64,000 nucleotides of DNA, taken from positions 62,001 to 126,000 of the forward strand of contig NW_021635281.1 in NCBI RefSeq assembly GCF_004799145.2, written 5' to 3'. This document shows positions 35,098 to 48,675 of this stretch, piece by piece; position 1 is the first letter of the stretch; each line of letters opens with the position of its first letter. This DNA comes from Neltuma alba (Eukaryota; Streptophyta; Magnoliopsida; Fabales; Fabaceae). The notes beneath the pieces are model-generated. The model had not been told where the DNA came from and did no database searches. It was given only the letters and a program-made list of their open reading frames with translations. Position numbers and translations under genes: made by a program.

Positions 35098-35357
35098 CTG
35101 CCTCCAGTCCTATATAAGAGTTAATTGACTAATTTGAGGAGAGTAACAAAAGAAATTAAGTTAGTTATCTGTAATAAATAAGCATTGTCTTTCTTAAAAT
35201 ATCATTGCTAATCAAGTGTATTGGCTAGAACTACCATTGCTAGAAGGACTGTCTTGGAAAAGAAAAGTATAAATATGAGAGACAAAGTGGATTGATGTCT
35301 TATATTTAAGGTCAAAATAAAAGTCAAACAAGATCTTATATTAAGGACTAAAGGTAG
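35098..35357. mobile_element. Stowaway-like MITE
   Basis: TA at 35096-35097 and 35358-35359. Ends CTGCCTCCAGTCC and its diverged inverse (GGACTAAAGGTAG). Confidence 0.65.
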
Positions 35358-35451
35358 TATATCTCTTTTCACTAACAAATTAATCTCCACAATATATTTA
35401 GAGTCCCCCTGCTGAGCATTAGGCAGATGCACTTGGTTCCTAATCATATAC

Positions 35452-35706
35452 TACCTCCGATCCTTAATCTAAAAGCTAGTTGACTAAGTTGAGTAAATTA
35501 AAAAAATTATTTATGTTAGTTATTTGGAATGAATAAATATTTTTTTTCTAAAATGTCCTTACTAATCAAGAATATTGGATAGAACTATTATTATTACAAG
35601 GATTGCTTTAGAAAAAAATAGATAAATATAAGAGATAAAGTAGATTGATGTCTTATATTTAAGATTAAAATAAAAGTCAAACGGGTTTTATATCAAATAC
35701 AGGAGG
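35452..35706. mobile_element. Stowaway-like MITE, duplicated with its flank
   Basis: Ends CTACCTCCGATCC and AATACAGGAGG. The left flank (GCATTAGGCAGATGCACTTG) is a diverged copy of the flank of the MITE at 35098 (CATTAAGCAGATTCACTCGG), so flank plus MITE were probably duplicated in tandem, period about 350 bp. Confidence 0.6.
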
Positions 35707-35809
35707 TAATACTTATGATGCAATACCTTATTATTAGCCCACTGTGCATTGGAGCCAACTACTAGTTTCACCAAGCCAAGTTAGCTCCAAAAGCCCAGTT
35801 GACTGAAGC

Positions 35810-36360
35810 TAATCTCTTAAATCCTGAGCTAGCTCCATAATTATGTGGAAGAGTATTAATTCTCCCCCTTCCAATCAGATGAAAGCCATGCTGGAGATGA
35901 TTGTTCCGGTAGTTATGAGGCAATTCGCTTTCCAAGCATCAAGTTTAGATTTGACTCTGTCCACTATATATTAAAAGGTCTCTGTAGGTCTTCTATTTCT
36001 AGAGAGGGAAGCCCAAGTATGTCTACCAATCTCCTCTGTAATCTTCATGCCAGTCAGCAAGCTAATTTTCCTCCTTAGAGCCTCGGGAACTCCAAGAGAG
36101 AAGAAAATGTGATAACCTGTTCATACACAAGACAAACAAGTAGGGTGGCTCCTTGGGAGAGTCCCCTCTTTGGAACAAAATAATTAGTAAGATGCCCATT
36201 CCAAAGAACATTATAAGAGGGGGTGGAAACACACTGCATGATGGGATTTATGAAATTACTCTCCATTCTTGCCTCCGAGAGCACCTTCAGTAAGAAACTC
36301 CATTTGATTCTGTCATAGACCTTCTAGAGATTAATCTCTTAAGGACATAAAACCTCTCCT
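35810..36360 (-). pseudogene. LINE reverse-transcriptase remnant
   Basis: Minus-strand frames retain pieces of an L1-type reverse transcriptase: CVSTPSYNVLWNGHLTNYF and PKRGLSQGATL (usual form RGLRQGDPLS) at 36075-36284. Further downstream come LGLPSLE and YIVDRV, the stretch that follows the polymerase domain. It is heavily shifted and has no ends, and is much older than the LINE at 44794. Confidence 0.65.
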
Positions 36361-37845
36361 GCCTCTCGCTTACCTTAGAGTATGCATTAAGGAATTAATG
36401 CCAGTAAATTTTTATTATTTCGTGTTTTTATTTGAGAAAAATTTGAGTTTGTCTTTCCTCTATCCCAGTGTTTGGATCAATGAATGCCTACTGAGAGAAA
36501 GCCAAACCATATTTTTAAAAAAAAGACATTTTTCTTTTTAAACCAAATAGAGCCGAGTTCATCGTATGGTTGGTAATTTTTTTAATTTTTAAAAATAATA
36601 TTAATTTTCAAAAAAATAAAAACCTTTACTGATAAATTAAGAATTCCTATTTTGGCCTAATTTGATTTTGATTAAGAATTGAGTTTGAAAATAAATTTGA
36701 GTTCTTTTATAACAAAAAAAAGCATTAAATTAAAGTTAAAATAATAAAGCGCTTCAGTTCTTATGACAGAAGGATTCAATAAAATTAAAAATAAAAAAGC
36801 TTGAGTTTTAAACCTGTTTCACTGGGGGAAAAAACCTTCAATGACAGTTGTTGCAACAAATTTTTTGAGTTGATGACATATGTCTATTTGTCATTTTAAT
36901 TAAGCACCAACCTAAACATGTTATGATTCTTAGTTGTCTATTATTTATCATTTCAATTAAGCACTGAACTAAATGTGTTGTGATTCTTTCTCTAATGAGC
37001 TAATATCCATAAGATCTCACTCTCAATACCCAGTGGTTATAAGATTATCCTATTAAAGTTGGTAATAAGCGGGTTTTGCCAACCCACCAAGGTGTGGGCT
37101 ATTTAAGCCCACACCGCTTTGAGCCTGCGGCAGCTTGCGGGGCTGGCGGGTTAGCCCCTCCCCCTCTTTTTTGGGTAAAATTAATTTTTATACATGGTTT
37201 CACTTAAATTTGCACTATGTAGCATATAGTCCAAGTCCAACTTTAATATTTCAGATTTTAAAGCCCAACTCTCATTTCCCCACCAACAATAATATAAAAT
37301 AATAAAATTATAATCATAAAATTGAAAAAAAATAAAGACTAAAATTTTAATAATAAGAGAGAGAATTAATGCACGTCTTCTTCTCAACATATTATTTTTA
37401 TTTAATGCCATAGTTTTAGTTTACACTGTGACTTTATCCTCATAGCATTATGATAATGTAAATGTGTGTAAGATTTTTCTCCCAGTAACACGGTTTAATC
37501 TTGTACCTTGCATGTCGCACCTATATTAGTGCACTAATATGTACAATTAGCATTGACATAAAAAACTCAATACTACATCAAATAAAAAAATTAATACTAC
37601 AGCCAGTACTATTTATACCATTTATTTAGATAATTTACATGAAATAAAGAAATATTTAAATTTTTTTCTATTCAAATGACAAGCTTATATTCAATAATAA
37701 ATTTACTTATTGTTGAACAATTATTAACTTATGCTTAAAAAATCAAGTTTGATCCTCTTAGCTCTTGGTCATTGCTTCAATTATGTAACAACAAAATTTT
37801 CCTTAAAAAAATTAATTTAAGAGGGCTGACATTTTGCGAGCCCAC
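36361..37845. other. AT-rich interval; no gene recognised
   Basis: A GC-rich patch at 37070-37165 (GCGGGTTTTGCCAACCCACC) and a similar string at 37830-37855 (TTTTGCGAGCCCACC) suggest hAT-type fragments. The second marks where the LRR fragment that follows is cut off. Confidence 0.3.
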
Positions 37846-39117
37846 CAAAGTGCTCGAATTTGAGTTGGAATGGTACCAGTTAAAGAGCCAGTCATTTGAG
37901 TTACAAATGTGTCGAACATTATTTCTTATCAAATAAAAAATTAAGCGTTAATCTACTCTATCAAGTTATAGACGCAAATACAAATCTAAATTGAGTACAT
38001 TTGAAATTTGAAAGTAGAAGGTAAATAATTCACCAATAATATTGTTATAAGACAAGTTTATATAAGTAAGATTTTGAAGAGCTCTGATTTGAATTGGAAT
38101 AGTACCTATTAAAGCCAGTCATTTCGAGTTGCAAATGTGTTGTAGATTATTTTTTATCAAGTTTAATATACTCTATTAAGCAAGAAACAGAGAACCAGAT
38201 CGGACACCAAATCGGTTGAGATAGTGGTTTAAGGATCCATAGGTTAGATCGAGATCAACTTAGGGTGAAATTGGTTATATTAAAAATAATATAATTCAAT
38301 TGAAAATAACAAAATACAACAACGCTAATAATTACTAACAACAAAATATAAGGAAATACAACAATAGTTTGATTGCAACAACACCAAAATATAATTACAT
38401 TGAGAATTTTGATCTTTACGATTTCTCAATAACTAAAATTAATAGCCATTAATACCAAAATTATCATTAAAATTTATCGAAATCTATAATGACTGAGATA
38501 TTAAAAGCTAAATGACAAAAAAAAAGACTAATAGTAATATAATAATCCAAACTGGTTCATCACTGGTTTTCACTGGTTTTCATCGGTTCATCCCCCTCTT
38601 TGACCATGTTTATACTAGTTCAATTTCTGGCCAATTTATTACTTAAACCAAACCAGATCAGTAGTTAGTTCATTGATTTACCAGTTGAATTGGCCAGCTT
38701 GGTCTGGTTTTTTCACTACTATTAAGTTATAGACATAAATATAAATCGAAATTGAGCAAATTTGCAAGATGAGAATGAAAAGTGCATAACTCACTAACAA
38801 TATTTTTGTTAGACAAGTCAAAACCAATACGGTTATGAAGAGGTCCAATTTGAGTTGGAATGGCACCCATCAAATCCAATCATCCAAGTTGCAAATGTGT
38901 TGTAATTAATTTCTTATCAAATAAAGGAATTTTAGAACAATCGTGGGTCTCCTTTTTTTTATTTTACAGTATTTCTGCATTGACATTAAAAATGTAGTGT
39001 GTAAAAGAGCTAGAAACTTCATTGTAATATTGCCACTGAGAAAATTGTATTGCAAGCTGAGGTATTGCAACTTCAATTTCCTAGTTTTCTAGGATCCTAT
39101 TTGAATTGGAATGATAC
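37846..39117 (-). pseudogene. LRR exon-array fragment in opposite orientation
   Basis: Read on the minus strand: a partial LRR unit near 39117-39090 (GTATCATTCC), a full 72-nt unit 38866-38795 (preceded by GG, ending in a GTGAGTTATGCAC donor), a full 72-nt unit 38105-38034 (after AATAG, open, ALQNLTYINLSYN, donor GTGAAT) and a truncated unit from 37876. The introns resemble those of the array at 104-8089. The region 38178-38710 is unrelated sequence, perhaps an insertion. The sequence near 38925-38960 is the inverse of the window's first 60 bases (CCACGATTG, CTAAAATTCC). Confidence 0.7.
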
Positions 39118-39129
39118 CTATCAATATAA

Positions 39130-42100
39130 TCCTTATTTCTCTCAGATCCAATTATGTAAGATTGGTATAGATGGGCGTTATCAAAATAACACTTCCATTA
39201 CCATTGCAATACATATGGCATCCCATTCACAATGGTCGTCTGAAGAGTTGTAGCTATTCCACCAGTTGATCAGAGGGAGTATTATATATTTTGGTGCTTT
39301 TAATTTGATATAGCAAAAATTACACCAGTTAATAAAGCCTTATAAAAAGAATCAAAAGGAGTAATACATCCTAGAGGATTAATGGGTAAATACGACTAAC
39401 CCCCTGTACAAACTGCAACATTCAAAATAAAGTCTAAAGTTAATATAAAATATTTTTTATGTTTTGAATAATTTAATATTTTTATGTTTGCAAAATTTAA
39501 AATAAAAATGATCCGTTAATTGTCACATCTATTTATCAAATTGTTTTTTTAAAACTTTATACGTATTTAATCTGTGTGATATATAGATGAATGTAATAAT
39601 TGTAACAGATAATAGATCTCTTTTCTTTTCTTTTTTTATATTTTGAAAAATCTTAGCGCTCAAGTGCCTCACATCAAAGGGGAAAAAAGAAGCCAAATAT
39701 ACTCTAACTTCACTTAACCATCGCACATAAACCTCACTAAACTCACTGCAGGGGATCTATATTCTTTTTTAAAAAAATAATACATTGAAGAAAGGAAACT
39801 AATGTACCCAAACATCAGCTTTTTATATCTCGAAAACTTTTGCTAAAAAAACTGAGTCACAAATACAAGAATGGAAATTGTAAATAAGTACTTATTTAGG
39901 TCTCAAGTTATTCTCAGTTATTTAAAATTAGAACTAAGATTTTTAGATTTGTAGCCATTTGAATAAATATTAATTACTCACCGTTCAACAAAATTTCTGG
40001 GGCCTCGTTACTGGGTGGAGAAAAGGTCAATTCGTGTGTTCTTTTTCTTATAAGAATAAGGATGGAGGGAAGAGTGTGTGTGTAGGACCATCAATTTCTT
40101 CTTGAAGTCACACATATATAAAGAACAAAAAATCTTTTAATCCCATCCTCATATTCTTTGCTAATTTTCTTAGCTTTCATCCAACTACGATCTATTGTTC
40201 TACAAAGTTAATGAGCATAGTTGCATTGTCAAGCTCAATTCTAACTGGTTAATTCAAATATTCAAATAAATAAAATAATTAAGTGGCAGTCAATAAATTA
40301 AAATTAACTAACACTTAATTGCAAATTAAAAGGAATATCTTTTTTATTTTATAAAAATTTTGAGAGAATTTTTCCTTAAATATAACAAATCCCAAATTAT
40401 TTAAACAATGGACAAATCAATCAATCAATAAACCAACAATATAATAAACAAATACAAGATAAATTTGAAGAACTATAACTAACAAAATAAAAGTAACAAT
40501 TCAATCTCAAACCAATTGAATGAATAAAGATTCTTAAAGCTAAAACTTCTGAATTCAAAATGGGAACACAAATAATATCCATTTGTCATGAAATTTTAAA
40601 TAACATTTTATCATCAATCAAAGCTCATAACCAAAAAAAAAATTGGTCAAAACACTTGATTAGTAGAAGATTTCACCAAAAGCTAATTACTATAATAACG
40701 AATGGAAATTGTTAGGGCAATGAAATTGAGTTTGCTGGTAAATCAGTAATCCATCTTCCATTGTTATTGGGAATTAGGCCATCGCAAGTGGCTATTTCAT
40801 GTTAAACAACAGAACCATTCAGATAGTTAGATAGAAAATCAATTTCATATGTAGCTGATGCGATATGAGACCAGACAATAGTTAATTATGAATTTAGGAT
40901 TTTTTTAGATATATTAGAGGAAATATTTTGAAAAAATTCCAAAAAAATGTCACTAAAATATCAAAATCCCAAATCAGGAATAACAAAAAAAAATGTGTTG
41001 TCATTTGTTTTTTAAATATCATCAATTATTATTGAAGTGTAGTAAATAAGACTAATTTAAAATTTTAAAATTTAAAAGTAATTTTTTGGGATTCTCACAA
41101 ATATTTTTGTTTTGATTATAATTTTATTGTTACTTTTTTTATTATTAATTATTTCTTGCATTTAATCTTAAGATTTTTAAAATATTTTACATTTAATTCA
41201 CATGGTTAAAATTGAAGTTATAAATAGCTCATAAAATATACTCTTAATTGGGAATTGAAAAATGAGTATCCCCTCTCTTTTTGAGTTTCTTCTCTTTTCT
41301 TTCTATTTTTCTGACCTCTCTCTCTCTCTTTTTGTTCTTCTTTCTTACTTTCTCCCCCCTTCCTTTTTCCCGTCAAAACCATAGTTCTCGCAAATCCCAC
41401 CTAAATATCCATATTTTAATTAAATTGATTATACAGCCATCAACTAAATACCCATGCTTCTTGAATACTTCTTTAATTCTAATTATAAGTCACTTTCAAC
41501 ATGTTTCATCAAAATAAAAAAACAGACCTTAGACATTATTAATTTTACCTTAAAATTTAACAATTTCCTAATCTAGACAACAACAACAAAAAAATCTTTC
41601 CTTCACCTTATAAATAAGACTAGAAAAGTATTTTTCTGAACTGACAAAAGTAGTTCAAGCAGTACTTTGAATTCGAAGTTCTCAACGCCTTTCTTACCAG
41701 TAGCATGAAAGACAAGAATTATGATCTCCAATTGTCCTTCTCCCATATCAAAAAAAAAAAAAGACTTTTATTGCTGGATTTTTTTTTCTTGGATAAATAT
41801 ATATGTAAAGTCCATTAAAAGTTGTTATATTCAAAGTTTTGTTGGCAAAAGGATATTTAAAAAGCTTGAATGGGGGGACTAATCTTACAGCATTGCATTT
41901 GTTTCATTTCTTGAGTTGTCATTTGGATATTGGTAGTTTGTATTGGAAAGGTGGTCTGGCGTGCAATGTGATCCTTTTCTTTACCGTTCTTCTTGTCAAA
42001 TGATATTGATTGTGATTCATCAAAATAAATAATAAGAAGAAAAAATCTATCACCTTAGCAACAAAGCTACGATGAAAGCATTTGGCTTATTTCCATAGCT

Positions 42101-44510
42101 ACAGATATCTTTTTATTTTGAATATAATCATATTTGAGGTGACTAAATATGACCTTAATTTTTGGATTGTCAAAATTTAAAATTTTTATATAATAAATTT
42201 ATTTTTTTAAAATTACAAAATTATTGCATTTTAGATTATATATCTATTAAAATATAAAGGTAAATAATACTAAATATAGACTATCTAATTTTAATCTAGA
42301 CAATCATATATATATTGAAATTTTCAAAACAAAATAAAATTGACGAGCCCAGATGTTAATTTTTATTAAAGAATCTACAAAGTTGAGCACAGATTATCAA
42401 ATTATAAAGTTTAATTTAAATTTATGTTCATTTTGTTTTTTAATTTTTAAGTTTAAATCATAGATTTTAGTTCTTGTAAAGTGGTCCTAATTTTTATTAA
42501 ATTACAGGAACTAATATTTTAAATGAGAAAAGAATTTGAGGAATCGAAACTTATGATTTGAAACTTAAAATACCACTATTAAAATAAAAACAAATTTGAG
42601 GGACTAAAAATTATATTAACTAGATCATTATTTATTTACAAGATTTATTTGCAAATAAATCCCTTATTTAGAACTTGTCAATAATTTAATGATAAATGAA
42701 AAAAAAATCATATTAAAGATGGCTTTTTAAGGGTTAGTAATATTTAAATATGAAATAGAACACTGAAATAATTATTAAAGAAATATCTTTATCAGACGCC
42801 AATCTTTACCATACGTCAACTCTGACTAGAATTAATCTTATAGAATCACCAAGTAATAGTACAAAATATCTAGACTTCTAATTTTCCCCACAAAAAAAAT
42901 AAAAAATAAAACTCATTCCTTGATGGTTTCTTTATTTCTTTGGTTTGGATTTAACCCAAAATTTTAGGAAAGAAGCCAATTTCTCTTTTTTTTGGTATAG
43001 CTCAAAGTATTTTCAAATCACTTTAGATTTAACCTAATCTCTATCAAGTCAGGAGTATTAAGGTTAAAACTCTTTTAATCAATGTCCTTCTCAAAATTTA
43101 AACTTGTGTTCTTCTTCTTACAAGAGTGAGACTACTTATCATCTTAAACAAAATTTAGGAAAGAAACAAATTTCTCTTTATTCTGTCTTTCACTCTGTTT
43201 TGTGATAATCATTTTTAGATATCTTTCTTTCGATCATCAATAACCATCAAATTATTTGGACAAAAGAATTTTTTTTAAAAAAAAAGAGGAATTAGTAAAT
43301 AAATCCATAAGAGATTGCTTAATGGAAAAGAATGGCCATCTTTTTTATAAGACTGAAGCTTTAGTCCATTCAATAATTATTCACGTGTTGACCCAGTTGG
43401 AACTCCTTTCAGAAACATTACTTGTCAAATTGATGTTGAAATAATCCTGCTTTTTAACATCTTTTCCGCCTTTAGTTAGGTATTTAAAAATAATATTCTT
43501 TTCTGATTTTAAATATAACAGTTAAATAATTAATTTTCATTATTAACAAAAATCTTAAGTCTATGTTTTATGGATATAAAAAAAGTCCAAAAAAATGAAT
43601 GAAAATAATGATGTTAATAAAGCCTCTCCTAACAGATATTTAAGCAGTCTAAAATGAAATTATCTTATAGTGCAAGATATTATAGGTTAATACAATATTT
43701 ATTCTTTAAAATTTGCTCTTATTTTGATTTTAATATTTTTAGTTTCAGATTATAGATTTTAGTTTCTCAGAGGCATAGTAATCCAAACATTTTTTTTTTT
43801 TAAAAACTTGTTCTCAGAAATTACTCCAGAAAATTTTTCTAAAAACATAAAAATAGAAAATAAAATCAAACAAGACCTAATTTATGGACAAAACGTAGGT
43901 TCTTTTTTATATTTATGAGACATAATTCTCCCATAAAATTTTAGCACAAGAATTTTTCTAATAATAAAAACTTACATGGTTAAAATTTTGTTAAGTATTA
44001 TTGATAATAAAAATCTTGATTGGATGATTGGATCTGATAACTTGAGTAAATTATATCTAACTCTATTTTGTACTTAATTTATTTGTTATAGGCACATGAT
44101 AAATAAAATCTCATAAGATAATAAACATAATGTGCAAAATCCTTTATAAATCATGGGTAGATAATATTTTTTATTTAAAATTTTATTATAAATCTCTTAA
44201 ATCTGGACAATCTAATGTCCCACTCATCCTGGGATTTTCGTAGACCTTGACTCGCAAAGAGCAATGGGGTCCTTGCACATAAAATTTTTTAAAGATTTAT
44301 TATCATAGGAGTATTAAATAATCTAACTAATTTTAAGCTTATAAAAGATGTATTGCACTTTGACCAACACACACAAATAAAAATCAAGGCTAAATTGCAC
44401 AATTTTTTTTTTCAAACTTAAACATAACCATAAGATAGCCTTTGATATTTGATATGAAACATCCGAAAACTTCTAAATATATGAAAATACTTGCTTTCAT
44501 TCTAAATATA
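39130..44510. other. AT-rich interval; no gene recognised
   Basis: Over 5 kb with no supported gene or element. Contains a pyrimidine-rich tract at 41271-41370 and many A/T runs. Short open frames are not recognisable. Confidence 0.35.
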
Positions 44511-44514
44511 ATTA

Positions 44515-44593
44515 TCTTCCAGTCCTAAATCTAAGACTCATTTTGTAGTCAAAATCATACTACAAAATAAGTTTTACATTTAAACAGGAGGAG
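44515..44593. mobile_element. Short palindromic MITE (79 bp)
   Basis: Left TCTTCCAGTCCTAAATCTAA and right TTACATTTAAACAGGAGGAG are inverted repeats, with a palindromic middle (ATTTTGTAG and CTACAAAAT). TA lies on the right at 44594-44595. Same family as the one at 32693. Confidence 0.5.
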
Positions 44594-44879
44594 TATAGGT
44601 CCTAATTTTAACTGTTGTCCTTCAGTAATTATAAATTATAAATACAGCAAATTAATGTAATATGAAATTTAATGAAAAATATATGCAGCAACCTAATAAA
44701 ACTTACAATTATTTAATTAAAAATAAAATGAAATTATAGGAGTCAATATATTAATATTTTTCCATGGGATAATTGATTTAGTATACGTTGATTCTTTTCT
44801 TTTTTTGGATAGAATACAAACGAAACTACTAAGCCATGGGATCAGAATTGCTAACAAGAGTAGCTTCTACGTAAGAGAA

Positions 44880-46437
44880 GTGGAGTCCAAGTGGCAGTGA
44901 GAGAGAACGCCTAGCTAAGTGATCAGCCTCAACAATCTTCCCTTCAGGTATGTACCACTTCAACTACCCAATCCCGACTCAGCATATTCCGGACCTCCAG
45001 GATCACATCCCAGTTCTCGTGTAAGTCATGCTCTCCATGCTTGATCAGCCGTACTGCATCCAGGGAATCATTCACCAGGTAAACTTTTCTCTGACCCCTC
45101 TCCCATGCACATTTGAGCCCGATGAGGCACGCCCATAGCTCCGCAAACAGAGGATCGCCATCAAGAAGCCTAAGCATGAAAGCTTCCAGTACGCTGCCTT
45201 CATGTGTTTTGATGATCCCACCGCAACCCGTTCTTCCATTAAAAGGTGAGAAAGCTCCATCAACCTGCACAATGACCCTCCATTCATGCTCGTGCCAGGA
45301 GACCTGTTTGAGCTCACTGTGGCACCACGCATGTTCACCCCTTGTAGCTTGCTCTTGGCTGTAAGGAAACTCGTCAATATAGCCATAGCCTTGCTGGTGA
45401 TCTCTTGAATATTACTGCATGCATTCTCGAACATTCTTTCATTCCTGCGCTTCCATAGGAGCCAACATACCACCACAGAGAATTCTCGCCACTGACGTTG
45501 AGCAGCACCCACTTTCTCCTTAAAGTTCATAGTGCACCACTCATAAATATTACACCCAAAAAATCGAGAGGCCAAGTGAGGCTTAATCAGCAAGCCCCAT
45601 AACCTCCTCGTCTCGATGCAATCGCGAAGTACATGTAAGGAATCTTCCATGTCCTGATGACACAGCACACACTCTGGGGCAACGTTCATCCCTCTCCTAA
45701 TGTAAGCTTCATTGGTCAAGAGCTTATTATGTGCCGTGAGCCACATAAAGGTCTTACACCGCTGGGGTGTGTTTAGTCTCCATATATGGGACTCATAAAC
45801 CCGACCCATTATAATTATCTTGGCTAAGCTCCATGTAAGCCGATTTAACAGTAAAGCTACCATGTTTCTCATGCTTCCACCTGATATTCTAACTGCCCCT
45901 ACTATTAACTACTCTCTCAGAGCCTTGTAGAACATTTTCCCAGGTAGCTTTTATCCCTTTCCATAAGCGAGAGGCTGCCCGAGATTGATCAATAGTTGGA
46001 ACAAATTCTTCTCCACATTTATATTTGCTTCGAATAACTTTGGCCCAAAGCGCTTCTTTCTGCTTCATCAAGACCCACCCAGCTTTCATCATAAATGCCT
46101 TATTCTGGAGTCTCGCATGTCGGAGCCCCAAGCCGCCCCGTCTCTTCTCTTTGCGTACATCCTTCCAAGCAACTAGGTGGACCCTCTTCTTTTCACTGCT
46201 TGAACCCCAAAGGAAGTTTCTAGCTTGTTTATCCAAGTCGTCGCAAGTAGCCATGGGAAGATCACATGTTTGCATGGGGTAGAGAGGAATAGCTTGAGCC
46301 ACCGATGCAACCAAAGTATGCCTTCCAGCAAGAGAAATAGCATTTGCCTTCCAGTTACTTAATTTTGTTTTAACTTTATCCACCACATACTGGTAGGTAT
46401 TCTTCTTAACCCGGTCATGATGTATAGGGACCCCCAA
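44880..46437 (-). pseudogene. LINE ORF2 C-terminal part: thumb, zf-RVT and RNase H, broken
   Basis: 46437-45889 carries the region after the polymerase (KLSNWKANAISLAGRHTLV, FLWGSSSEKKRVHLVAW, RRGGLGLRH). 45872-45290 carries zf-RVT (SHIWRLNTPQRCKTFMWL, CVLCHQDMEDSLHVLRDC). 45270-44880 is RNase H-like (QVDGAFSPFNGRTGCGGII, AELWACLIGLKCA, VNDSLDAVRLI). The final motif still reads EADHLARRS, but after a TGA and a one-base shift. This plant L1 architecture carries an added RNase H. Confidence 0.8.
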
Positions 46438-46485
46438 ATACTTTCCAAGATCCGTGGTACTCTGAAAACCAAGCTGCTCGCTAAG

Positions 46486-47428
46486 TTACGAGGTTCGATT
46501 ATGATTCATATTATTAGAGAAATAAACTCGTGATTTGTTATGGCTCACCATCTGCCTAGAAGCAGTATAAAAGACATCTAAACATCTTTTAATTATATCA
46601 ACTTGATCCATAGCTGCTTCAGCAAACAAAATAAGATCATATGTGAAGAAGAGATGTGAGATGGGTGGGCCGTTCTTTGTAAGTCTAATGGGTCTCCAAT
46701 TCTTCTTATGAATCTCCTCAATTAGATGAGCAAGCTTCTCAATACATATCACGAATAAGTAAGGGGACACCGGGTCACCTTGGCGGATACCCCTTGTGGG
46801 CAAGAAACTGTCCGTTCTAATGCCTTCCCTGAGAATCTGCATCATAGGAGACAATATGCACCTTCTCATAACATTCAAAAGACATAAGGGAAGTTTAAGT
46901 TCAGTTAAACATGATAAAGTCCCATCTCAAGTCATAGGCCTTTTCTAGGTTAATTTTAATCACCATAAAGCCTTTCTTACCCTCCATTGTCTTCATAGAG
47001 TGGATTACCTCTTGAGCAATTATCACATTATCTGATCCTAAACGTCCCGAAACAAAACCACACTAATTGGGGGAAATGATAGTAGGTAGAACCACTTTAA
47101 TTCGATTTGCAACCACTTTTGTAATATCTTTATAAATAACATTGTAAAGACTTATCGGTCAAAAATCCTTGATAGTTTCAGGCCGTTCTTTCTTTGGGAT
47201 AAGCACAATAAACGTCCCATTTATCCCATCAATAATGGAGGGATTAACAAAAGCTTCCTGGAAAAAATTAATAACAGAGGGCCCCACACTCTCCCATTGA
47301 CTCTGGAAGAATAAAGCATTCAACCCATCGGGACTGGGCGATTTTAGAGTCCTTATTCTAAAGACAGCCTGCTTAATTTCTTCCCCCAAAACTTCACTGC
47401 TAAGAATATTATTGTGCCCTTCTTCCAT
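46486..47428 (-). pseudogene. LINE ORF2, reverse transcriptase part, broken
   Basis: Two frames: 47428-47159 (RTLKSPSPDGLNALFFQSQW, TFIVLIPKKERPETIKDF) and 46878-46486 (RGIRQGDPVSPYLFVICIEK, then SHLFFTYDLILFAEA). The catalytic box, normally FADD or YADD, reads FTYD, so the first Asp is gone. The stretch between them (46880-47160) is also recognisable but shifted. Confidence 0.8.
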
Positions 47429-47631
47429 GGCAGGGAAGGAGAAGCCACTAGAAATATGAGGTGAAGAGATATTATAATCACAAAATAATTTTTGGTAAAA
47501 GGATAAAGCAATACCTTTGATTTCGTCCGTATCGTAGGTCCACTCATCATTCTCATTTTTTACGGCTTCTATCCTATTTTTTTTCCGTCTTGCATTACTT
47601 TTTGTATGAAAGTAGCGAGTGTTTTTGTCTC

Positions 47632-48675
47632 CTAATATGTACCAGTCACACTTACGTTTTTGTGTCTAAAGTAGTTCTTCCTGAAGTAGAACCCCTTCCA
47701 GCTCACTCCATATCCGCTGTAGAAGTTGATCCATAGATTGCTTATTAACACAAGTATTAGAGATATTACTGAGACCTTCCAATCTGTTAAGAAGGTGGCG
47801 CCATTTGTGTCCAAGGTGACCATAAACCTCGCGACTCCAAGTCTTGGCCTTAGCTTGAAACCGATTGACGTTATCGATCCAGCTACTATCTTTGCACCAC
47901 GTTGACTTCACAAAACTACTGAAATTTTCATGCAGTACCCACGGAGCGACAAACCGAAAAATATACTTGTGTTGCACATGCCTCCTTGGCTCAGCTTCCA
48001 ATCGTAACAACACAGGTCTATGGTTAGATTTGAAAAACAGCAAATGAAGAACCGAGGTATCAGGAAAAGAGTAAAGGAAACGAGAATTAGAGAACACCCA
48101 ATCCAGTTGACTCTCACACCCCTCTCTCCTCCATCTATAATAAGGGCCACTCCATCCCAAATCTACCAATTCCAAGCCATCAACCCATTGGCAGAGATCG
48201 CGATCTACACAGCTCCCTACTCGTGCCATAGAGTGACGATCTTGTATCTATAGGGTGCTGTTAAAGTCTCCACCAATGCACCAAGGATCAGTGCATTGTT
48301 CACCTATCAACCAAGGAGAATTCCAAGCCCCCCTCCTTTTGACGGGGTTTGGGTGAGCATAAACAGCTGTAACAAAAGATTTTGTCACCCCATCATTGAA
48401 ACTCAAGTGGACAAATTGTTCCTCATGGTGCACCACCTCACACTTCCATTTTCCGTCCTTCTATAACACCCAAATATCGCCACTGTACCCTTATGCATCA
48501 ATCACCTTAATATTATCGAAACCTAGCATTTGCGAGATTTGTTGAGCTCTGTTACCCTTAGCCCGAGTTTCTGAGATAGTGAGAAAATCAATATGGTGTT
48601 TCCTGACCAATTCTCTAACAAGTCCGGGAAAGGATTTGGCCCTTGTCCCCCTGCTATTCTAGAATGGAAAATTCA
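47632..48675 (-). pseudogene. LINE ORF2, endonuclease part, broken
   Basis: Pieces of an AP-type endonuclease in several frames: LVRELVRKHHIDFLTISETR near the start, then GGDFNSTL, ELVDLGWSGPYYRWRR, LDWVFSN and LHLLFFKSNHRPVLL. The last normally reads SDH; here SNH has lost the Asp next to the catalytic His. This enzyme nicks target DNA to prime reverse transcription. Confidence 0.75.

Noticed and set aside
39050..39253. 67-codon plus-strand frame near the inverted LRR fragment
   Set aside because: It overlaps an antisense LRR remnant and resembles no known protein.
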